A stretch of 45,917 nucleotides of DNA, taken from positions 1 to 45,917 of the forward strand of contig JBOGUF010000104.1 of assembly GCA_050696075.1 (NCBI GenBank). Direction: 5' to 3'. This stretch comes from JBOGUF01 sp050696075. Its GTDB lineage: Bacteria; Chloroflexota; Chloroflexia; Thermomicrobiales; UBA6265. The notes under the pieces were generated by a model. The model was not told the DNA's origin and made no database searches. It saw only the letters and a list, made by a program, of their open reading frames with translations. The stretch's first letter is position 1. Each line of letters opens with the position of its first letter. A program made the translations under genes and the position numbers. Positions 41,026 through 45,917 of this stretch are shown here, piece after piece.

Positions 41026-41283
41026 TCAGCCCGCGTCCTCCTCGTCCCACTCTTCCTCGTCGAGGTCAGGGTACCGCGGCGGCGCCTGGCCGTGTGCGGC
41101 GACGATTCGCGGAAAGTGCGCCTTGGAGGCGACGGTTTCGGAGGTGCGTACCAGCTTGACCCCAAAGTGCCACTCGTCGCCGAAGTCGAAGAGGTAGAGA
41201 AACACGCCGCCCAGTTCAGTACGCGGCCGGTTGGCGGCGACCTCGATCTCGCGCCAGACCCTGCCGTGCGTGGGTGCCGGCAA
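41026..41283 (-). pseudogene. C-terminal fragment of a pRiA4b ORF-3-like protein
   Basis: An 85-codon minus-strand frame reads GGVFLYLFDFGDEWHFGVKL and HFPRIVAAHGQAPPRYPDLD. YLFDFGDEWxF and the 'G-x-APPxYPD' end are hallmarks of the plasmid pRiA4b ORF-3 family (IS1096 passenger-like). Family members are about 180 residues or more; the N-terminal half is absent here, so this is likely a remnant. Confidence 0.6.
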
Positions 41284-41305
41284 TTCGCCTTCCGCCGGCG
41301 ATCGA

Positions 41306-41833
41306 CTATCGCGAAGGCGGTGGCCCGTCGTCCAACAACAACTCCATCACAATCGTGTCCACCCACTGCCCGTCGAGCACGCCCTGCTCCCGATAGATGC
41401 CGACTTCGCGGAAGCCATGCCGCGTGTAGAGACGCATCCCGGCCGCGTTGAAGGGAAAGGCCGCCAGCACCAGCTTGTGGTAGCCGAGCCGCCGCGCCTC
41501 GGCGATGAGCGCGGAGAGTAAGGCGCTGCCGACCCCCAGGCCGCGCGCCTCCCGCGCCACATAGACCGAAAAGTCGGCGACGTAGCGATAGGCCGGGCGC
41601 GGGTTGAAGACATTGAGCGCGCCCCAGCCGGCCAACTGACCGTCCCGCTCGGCGACCAGCACCGGATGCCGGTCGTCGCGCGCCGCCAGCCACGCCCGGC
41701 GTTCCTCCTCCGCCCGCTCCTCCGTCTCCAGCGTCGCCAGCCGGTCGACAATCCCCTCGTTGTAGATCCGGGTGATCGCCGGAATGTCCGCCTCGCTTGC
41801 CGGGCGAACGGTAAGCACGGTCGTCGCGGTCAT
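41306..41833 (-). CDS. GNAT N-acetyltransferase (phosphinothricin/ArsN1-like)
   Basis: A 175-residue acetyltransferase of the PAT/ArsN1 branch. It shows LTVRPASEADIPAITRIYNE, GIVDRLATLETE, GWGALNVFNPRPAYRYVADF, SVYVAREARGLGVGSALLSA (the acetyl-CoA-binding R/Q-x-x-G-x-G/A), and AGMRLYTRHGFREVGIYREQ. These enzymes acetylate amino-acid analogues such as phosphinothricin or arsinothricin and so give resistance; the actual substrate is inferred only from the branch. It lies alone among gene remnants. Confidence 0.85.
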   Translation of the reverse strand: MTATTVLTVRPASEADIPAITRIYNEGIVDRLATLETEERAEEERRAWLAARDDRHPVLVAERDGQLAGWGALNVFNPRPAYRYVADFSVYVAREARGLGVGSALLSALIAEARRLGYHKLVLAAFPFNAAGMRLYTRHGFREVGIYREQGVLDGQWVDTIVMELLLDDGPPPSR

Positions 41834-41951
41834 TTCCCTCTTGCTGCGACCAATCGAGTCACCACGGCGAGGATGCTACCACTCCGGCCGGTCTTGCGAT
41901 CTCTCTGCCAGCGGACAACCCGGCGGAGTTCGATGTCAGCCACGAGGCGTT

Positions 41952-42216
41952 TCACCTGCTGGTTGCCGCGGCGACTTCTCGCGGGACGACGACCGCCCCG
42001 GTTTCATCGTGTGCATCATCGTTGAGTTCCACGACGGTCGATTGACCGTCTGGCGTCACGATGAGCCATTCCCATGGCTCGATCTCAGCAGTCGAAACCA
42101 ACGCCGAGATGTACGGCTTGCCAAGCTGCCCGAGCCGCGGCTCGCTCTGCCGGACTCGTCTTCATCTTGTCCAAGATTGCTTCGACCCGCTCGGAAAGAC
42201 CGAATCGATTGTACAC
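41952..42216 (-). pseudogene. Possible small gene with a frameshift
   Basis: The region 41,834-42,335 has no intact gene. On the minus strand a GTG at 42216 opens YNRFGLSERVEAILDKMKTS; after a one-base shift the frame continues EPRLGQLGKPYISALVSTAE, then IEPWEWLIVTPDGQSTVVEL and a TGA at 41952. The total (265 nt) is one base off a multiple of three. The sequence looks protein-like but I cannot name a family. The remaining bases up to 42,306 hold nothing visible. Confidence 0.35.
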
Positions 42217-42306
42217 CCCGAGGGCCTTGAAGGCGCCGCGTCCGAGTTGGTGAATGCCAGGACCTAAGATCGGAACGAGACGTCCTGAGGCGATAGGTTC
42301 GCTCGC

Positions 42307-42336
42307 CCTGACTCCTGACTCCTAACTCCTAACCCC
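42307..42336. repeat. Octamer tandem repeat at the cupredoxin stop codon
   Basis: On the minus strand this is (GGTTAGGA)-type words repeated: two GTTAGGAG and two GTCAGGAG copies, starting at the TAG stop of the cupredoxin gene. The words are those of the repeats at 23,734 and 24,879, but here no inverted partner is seen. Confidence 0.7.
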
Positions 42337-43436
42337 TACGTCACCACCACCGTTCCCGACATCCACGGGTGCGGCGAGCAGACGTAGGTGTAGGCGCCCG
42401 GCGTGTCGAAGGTGATGCTATGGCGCTCGCCGGGGTCGAGCATGCCCGAATCATCGAAGTCGAGGGTCTCCCCGATGACGTTGTGGGGGATGTCGCTCTC
42501 ATTGACCCAGGTGACGGTCGTCCCGGCCGTCACCTCCAGCATCGGTGGATCGAACATTCCCGAACCGGCCCCCGCTCCCGTCCCGGCGCCCGCGCCCGCG
42601 ATTCGGATCGTCGCCGTCGACGCCGACGTCGCCGGCGCGGCCACGACGAAGGTGTAGAGCGTCACGACCGTCTGCTCGCCGTCGGCGTGCAGCACGGCAA
42701 CGCCCGCGTCGCCCGCGCCGTTGAGCGGTTGCAGACCGACGAGCAGGTCGTCGCCCAGCATCTGGCCGCCGATGTCGCCGCAGGCGACGTACGTTCCCAT
42801 CTCCTGTTCGCTGAGATGGACGTTGATCGCGTGCGCGCCCGCCAGGATCTGCGCCAGCGGCATCGCCACCATGGTCACGCTCGCTGCCACCGGCGACGCC
42901 GTCTCCGCGCCGGCCCAATCGCCGGCCTTTTCGCCCACCTTCAGGCCGCTTCCCGTCTCCTCCAGCGGCGCGACGACCTCGCCCAGGCTGGCGCACGATC
43001 CGGCGTGGATGTGCGCCGGGTGGCTCGGCGCCTCGGGGAAGGCGGCGCTGGGCGCCGTGCCCGGCGCCAGGATGGTCATTATGCCGAAGGCGGTCCCCGC
43101 GAACGGGTCCGGCGTGATCATCCACTTCCACGAGCCGGGGCTGGGGAAGGCGAACTCGACCAGATAGTGCCCGACCGGGCCGTTCTGCCTCGCATCCGCG
43201 GTGATCTCCTGCTCCGTCTCGCGGTGGGTTGCTTGTAGCCAGGCACGATCGACGTTGACGGGCGTCACGTCGTGCTGCTTGACGGTAAAGCCGAGGGTCA
43301 GCGTCTCGCCGGCATAGATCGTGACCGGCGGGTCTTCGTCGAGGACGACCGTCGCCCAGCCGCCCGCCCGCGCCGGTGCGACGAAGGCCATGACTCCGGC
43401 TATCAGCACCATGATGGCCAACATGCGCCAATGCAT
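42336..43436 (-). CDS. Exported protein with C-terminal cupredoxin domain
   Basis: A 366-residue secreted protein. It has a signal peptide (MHWRMLAIMVLIAGVMAFVA-PARA), an N-terminal immunoglobulin-like part (TIYAGETLTLGFTVKQHDVT), a middle with HPAHIHAGSCASLGEVVAPL typical of CHRD-like/copper-associated proteins, a Gly/Ala linker, and a plastocyanin-type domain. The last has copper ligands His in DIPHNVIG, then Cys, His and Met in YTYVCSPHPWMSG. It probably carries electrons or senses copper/redox outside the membrane. Its start overlaps the anti-sigma stop (TGATG), so it belongs to the sigma operon. Confidence 0.85.
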   Translation of the reverse strand: MHWRMLAIMVLIAGVMAFVAPARAGGWATVVLDEDPPVTIYAGETLTLGFTVKQHDVTPVNVDRAWLQATHRETEQEITADARQNGPVGHYLVEFAFPSPGSWKWMITPDPFAGTAFGIMTILAPGTAPSAAFPEAPSHPAHIHAGSCASLGEVVAPLEETGSGLKVGEKAGDWAGAETASPVAASVTMVAMPLAQILAGAHAINVHLSEQEMGTYVACGDIGGQMLGDDLLVGLQPLNGAGDAGVAVLHADGEQTVVTLYTFVVAAPATSASTATIRIAGAGAGTGAGAGSGMFDPPMLEVTAGTTVTWVNESDIPHNVIGETLDFDDSGMLDPGERHSITFDTPGAYTYVCSPHPWMSGTVVVT

Positions 43437-44299
43437 CACGATCCCTCCTCGGTGACTTCTTCGATCGACTCCGCGAACATGATCGCGCTCGACTCCGTTA
43501 GACTCGACTCCAACCGGAAGGTCACTCTGTCCTGCTCCCAGAGCAGGATGTTGGCCGACGGCCGGCCTGGTAGGCAGCACGGCGTAGATGGATCCTCGAA
43601 GATCGTCACCATCGTTGCGCCCGCGATCCACCAGCCATCGGCATTGTTGACGTCAACTCGACGCATGGCGGTTTCCGAGCCGTAGGAGATGCCTTTGCCT
43701 ATGTAGGCAACGTCATCGCGCGCATCGAACTGCATCAGCAGTGCGCCGACGCCCGTTTCCTCTGCCTCCGGCAGTCCTGCCGCCGGGTAGTAGATCAACG
43801 ACACCATCGTATTGCCGTCCGGCAGCGTTCGCAGGTAGACCTCGTCTGGTTCACCGTAGGCTGCCAGGTCGGGCACATGGAGGTCGTACGGCGCCAGATC
43901 ACGCGCTTCCGCCAGCGTGACCTCGCGACCGAGCGAAAGATCTGGCCCGACTGGCGAGATTGCCGGCGCCGGTACCGTCGTCGGCGCCGCATCCCGCTCG
44001 ATCGTGATCTGGATGCCGCGCACGCCGAACAGGTCGGCGACGGCGTCGCGGGCGCCGGAGAAGAGCGCCAGCGTCCCGGCCAGCATGAGCAGCAGCACAA
44101 TGGCCGCGGTCACCAACCCGCGGCGCGGCGCGAACCAGACGAGCCGGCCGGGTTGCGCGACCGGCCCGTCCGCGATCCGGGCGCGCACCGACGACGCCAG
44201 ATCGGGCGTGGTCGGGAAGTCGATGCGCCGGCCAAGCCGCCGCAGGGCGCGCTCCAATTCGTGGTCGGACAGCGCGGCGAGATGGCGCGTATCAGCCAT
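43436..44299 (-). CDS. Anti-sigma-factor-like membrane protein
   Basis: A 287-residue single-pass protein. The cytoplasmic N-terminus (ADTRHLAALSDHELERALRR, about 75 residues) could bind the sigma factor; no zinc His-Cys-Cys motif is seen. One membrane segment (LVTAAIVLLLMLAGTLALF, about 80-100) follows. The outer domain resembles DUF4367-type sensors (EVTLAEARDLAPYDLHVPDL, then PDEVYLRTLPDGNTMVSLIY and ISYGSETAMRRVDVNNADG). ATG44299 with GGGGAGG is inside the end of the sigma gene (8-nt overlap). Together with the downstream cupredoxin it forms a signal-response operon. Confidence 0.8.
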   Translation of the reverse strand: MADTRHLAALSDHELERALRRLGRRIDFPTTPDLASSVRARIADGPVAQPGRLVWFAPRRGLVTAAIVLLLMLAGTLALFSGARDAVADLFGVRGIQITIERDAAPTTVPAPAISPVGPDLSLGREVTLAEARDLAPYDLHVPDLAAYGEPDEVYLRTLPDGNTMVSLIYYPAAGLPEAEETGVGALLMQFDARDDVAYIGKGISYGSETAMRRVDVNNADGWWIAGATMVTIFEDPSTPCCLPGRPSANILLWEQDRVTFRLESSLTESSAIMFAESIEEVTEEGS

Positions 44300-44888
44300 G
44301 CCGGCCTCCCCTCGTCCCGGCCTCGATCCGGCCCGGGTCAGACGAGAGCGCCGCGCGGGCACGGCGGAGCGCGCGCGATAGGCGCGACTTGACCGTTCCG
44401 CGCGGGCACCCCAGCGCCTCGGCCATCTCCGCCTCGGAGAGATCGAGAAAATAGCGATACGCGATCACCAACCGGTCGTCCTTGCTCAGTCCATTCACCG
44501 CATCCAGCAACGCGCCCCGTTCCTCGTGCGCGAGGGCCGCCCCCTCCGGCGACAAGGCCGTGTCGCCGGAGGGGCGGTCCGTCGCGGCGCTAAGCGCCAA
44601 TGTTGGCCGGCGGGCGGCCGCCGTCCGCCGGTTACGTGCCTCGTTGGCGACGATCCGCAGCAGCCACGGCCGCAACGGCGCCCCGGCCCGGAATCGTCCC
44701 AACGCGTAGTACGCCTTGACAAACGCTTCTTGTGCCGCGTCTTCCGCGTCGGCCGCCGAGCCGGTGATCAGGTAGGCCGTGCGAAAGGCAAGGTCCTGAT
44801 ATCGCCGCACGAGCTCCTCGTAGGCGTCGCCGTCGCCCGTCTTGGCGCGCTCGATCAGTTCAGACTCGTCCAGTAGTCGGCCCCCCAC
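44292..44888 (-). CDS. ECF-type RNA polymerase sigma factor
   Basis: A 198-residue sigma-70 family (ECF) factor. Region 2: DAYEELVRRYQDLAFRTAYL, AEDAAQEAFVKAYYALGRF, PLRPWLLRIVANEARNRRT. Region 4: LPKDDRLVIAYRYFLDLSEA-like (read as LSKDDRLVIAYRYFLDLSEA), EMAEALGCPRGTVKSRLSRA. It directs polymerase to its own regulon, held in check by the downstream anti-sigma-like protein. The start is a GTG at 44888. The genes are ordered sigma, anti-sigma, cupredoxin, each overlapping the next. Confidence 0.9.
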   Translation of the reverse strand: MGGRLLDESELIERAKTGDGDAYEELVRRYQDLAFRTAYLITGSAADAEDAAQEAFVKAYYALGRFRAGAPLRPWLLRIVANEARNRRTAAARRPTLALSAATDRPSGDTALSPEGAALAHEERGALLDAVNGLSKDDRLVIAYRYFLDLSEAEMAEALGCPRGTVKSRLSRALRRARAALSSDPGRIEAGTRGGRHG

Positions 44889-44993
44889 TGAACGCGCGTA
44901 CGTCCCCTAATACAAGGCGACGCCCCGAACGGTTCCACAACGAATGCTTGCCCTGCCATAATGCCACGCGCCGGGTAAGCAAGGCCCGATGAG

Positions 44994-45845
44994 GTGGCCG
45001 CTCCGTCATACAGCAAGGAACGCCCATTGAAGGTAAACGGTCGAAACGACCCGGTCCTGGAGCTGGACCGCGTCCACGTCTGGGTGCCGAACGGCACGAC
45101 CATTGTCCGCGACGTTTCGTGGACGGTGCGGCCCGGTGAACATTGGGCGCTGCTCGGCCCGAACGGCTCGGGCAAGAGCACGCTGCTGTCGATCGCCGGC
45201 GCGGTCCGGCACCCCAGCCAGGGGGGCGTCAGCGTCCTCGGTGGGCGCTTCGGGCACGTCAGCATGTGGGACTTGCGCGAGCGGATCGGCGTCATCGACC
45301 CCACCTTGAAGCTGCTCGACTGGCTCACCGCCGAGGACGTCGTCCTCACCGGCCACACCGGCACGGTCCAACCGCGCTGGGAGTGCTATGGCGAGCCTGA
45401 GCGGGCGCGGGCGCGCGCACTCCTCGCCCTCCTCGGTTGCGTCTCCCTCGTCGACCGTGAGATCGGCACCTGTTCCCAGGGAGAACGGCAGCGCGTCCGT
45501 ATTGCCCGTGCCTTGATGCCGGACCCTCCCCTGCTCCTCCTCGACGAACCCGCCACCGGCCTTGACCTCCCCGCCCGCGAGGCGCTTCTCGTCGCGCTGA
45601 GCTCACTCGCTACGGCCAAGCCCGACCTGGCGACCGTCCTCGTCTCCCACCACCTCGAAGAATTGCCGGCCACCACCAGCCACGCGCTCCTGCTCCGCGA
45701 CGGCGCCGTCGTCGCCACCGGCCCCGTCACCGAAACCTTAACCGGCGCCAACGTCTCGGCCTGCTTTGGCTTTGACGTCCAGGTCCACCACGAGGACGGC
45801 CGCTGGTCCGCCCGCGCCGCCGCAAGCTGGCGCACTCGGAGCTGA
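44994..45845 (+). CDS. ABC transporter ATP-binding protein (ModF/YlmA-like)
   Basis: A 283-residue single ATPase domain. Walker A is ALLGPNGSGKSTLL (about 53), the Q-loop-like position is RERIGVIDPTLK (Asp rather than Gln), the signature is GTCSQGERQRVRIARAL (CSQGE), Walker B is LLLLDEPATGLD, and the H-loop is LVSHHLEELP. The HHLEEhP ending and CSQGE signature resemble stand-alone ATPases of the YlmA/ModF type. No permease gene is in the window; one may follow outside. The start is GTG44994, but TTG45027 has a better SD (AAGGAA) and may be the true one. Confidence 0.8.
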   Translation: MAAPSYSKERPLKVNGRNDPVLELDRVHVWVPNGTTIVRDVSWTVRPGEHWALLGPNGSGKSTLLSIAGAVRHPSQGGVSVLGGRFGHVSMWDLRERIGVIDPTLKLLDWLTAEDVVLTGHTGTVQPRWECYGEPERARARALLALLGCVSLVDREIGTCSQGERQRVRIARALMPDPPLLLLDEPATGLDLPAREALLVALSSLATAKPDLATVLVSHHLEELPATTSHALLLRDGAVVATGPVTETLTGANVSACFGFDVQVHHEDGRWSARAAASWRTRS

Positions 45846-45849
45846 CTCG

Positions 45850-45910
45850 GCCCCCCCGGCCCCCCAATCCTGGGGAGCACGATGGACGACGCCGCGATGT
45901 CGTGCTCCCC
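45850..45910. repeat. Inverted repeat at the right end of the window
   Basis: GGGGAGCACGA (45872-45882) pairs perfectly with TCGTGCTCCCC (45900-45910). The preceding GGCCCCCCAATCCTGGGG matches, in inverted orientation, the inner part of the repeat at 27,078-27,109. It is a dispersed intergenic element lying just after the ABC gene. Confidence 0.75.
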
Positions 45911-45917
45911 CCAAACT

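Overview
The window is a 45.9-kb piece of a high-G+C bacterial chromosome. The best guess for the host is Chloroflexota, class Thermomicrobia (Sphaerobacter-like). Reasons: strong G+C codon bias, F420/LLM-type oxidoreductases, a Qng1-type queuosine salvage enzyme, frequent GTG/TTG starts with good Shine-Dalgarno (SD) sites, and many short G-rich intergenic repeats. An actinobacterial host is not excluded. No rRNA or tRNA gene and no CRISPR array was recognised.

Layout. 0-5.7 kb: a TetM/OtrA-type ribosomal protection factor with a possible overlapping leader ORF, followed by a heterodimeric ABC exporter with one degenerate ATP site. 5.9-10.1 kb (minus): a lower-G+C two-gene cassette that fits the Hachiman anti-phage system (HamA PD-(D/E)xK nuclease and HamB superfamily 2 helicase). 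10.1-11.2 kb: a graveyard of decayed genes (DUF5678, retropepsin-like, DinB), including a copy of the tail of the ABC exporter that lies on the other side of Hachiman. 11.2-16.7 kb: XRE/MmyB regulator and SnoaL-like protein (divergent), a secreted beta-propeller protein, a frameshifted MFS transporter bracketed by 21-bp direct repeats, and Qng1. 16.7-19.1 kb: a decayed small gene, an unrecognised protein, and a DUF3800 gene whose stop codon lies inside a 77-nt three-way-junction inverted repeat.

19.1-27 kb: an adenosine deaminase remnant and small conserved proteins, then sugar-metabolism genes (Gfo/Idh/MocA and ThuA on minus; mannonate dehydratase, Gfo/Idh/MocA and SDR on plus). Between them is an archaeal-type aspartyl-tRNA synthetase preceded by a T-box element with a readable GAC (Asp) specifier. 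27.2-33.2 kb: three regulator-centred groups: WYL regulator/epoxide hydrolase around a perfect palindrome; a VOC protein with an early UGA downstream of a 32-bp palindrome; HxlR regulator/PPOX/LLM oxidoreductase; then a cupin. 33.3-35.1 kb (minus): overlapping HEPN, partner and DUF4037 genes. 35.2-39.9 kb: hydroxy-acid oxidase and acyl-CoA dehydrogenase, RelBE-type toxin-antitoxin, pentapeptide-repeat protein, DinB/ClbS-like and PhnB-like proteins. 40-42.3 kb: more gene remnants and a GNAT acetyltransferase. 42.3-44.9 kb (minus): ECF sigma, anti-sigma-like membrane protein and cupredoxin operon. 44.9-45.8 kb: an ABC ATPase.

Two themes stand out. The accessory modules (Hachiman, DUF3800, HEPN cluster) sit beside broken genes, as expected for a recombining region. 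The regulatory DNA is unusually legible: a T-box, several perfect palindromes next to regulators, and a family of 7-8-nt G-rich tandem repeats placed directly at stop or start codons. All family assignments are by reading motifs; none was checked against a database.
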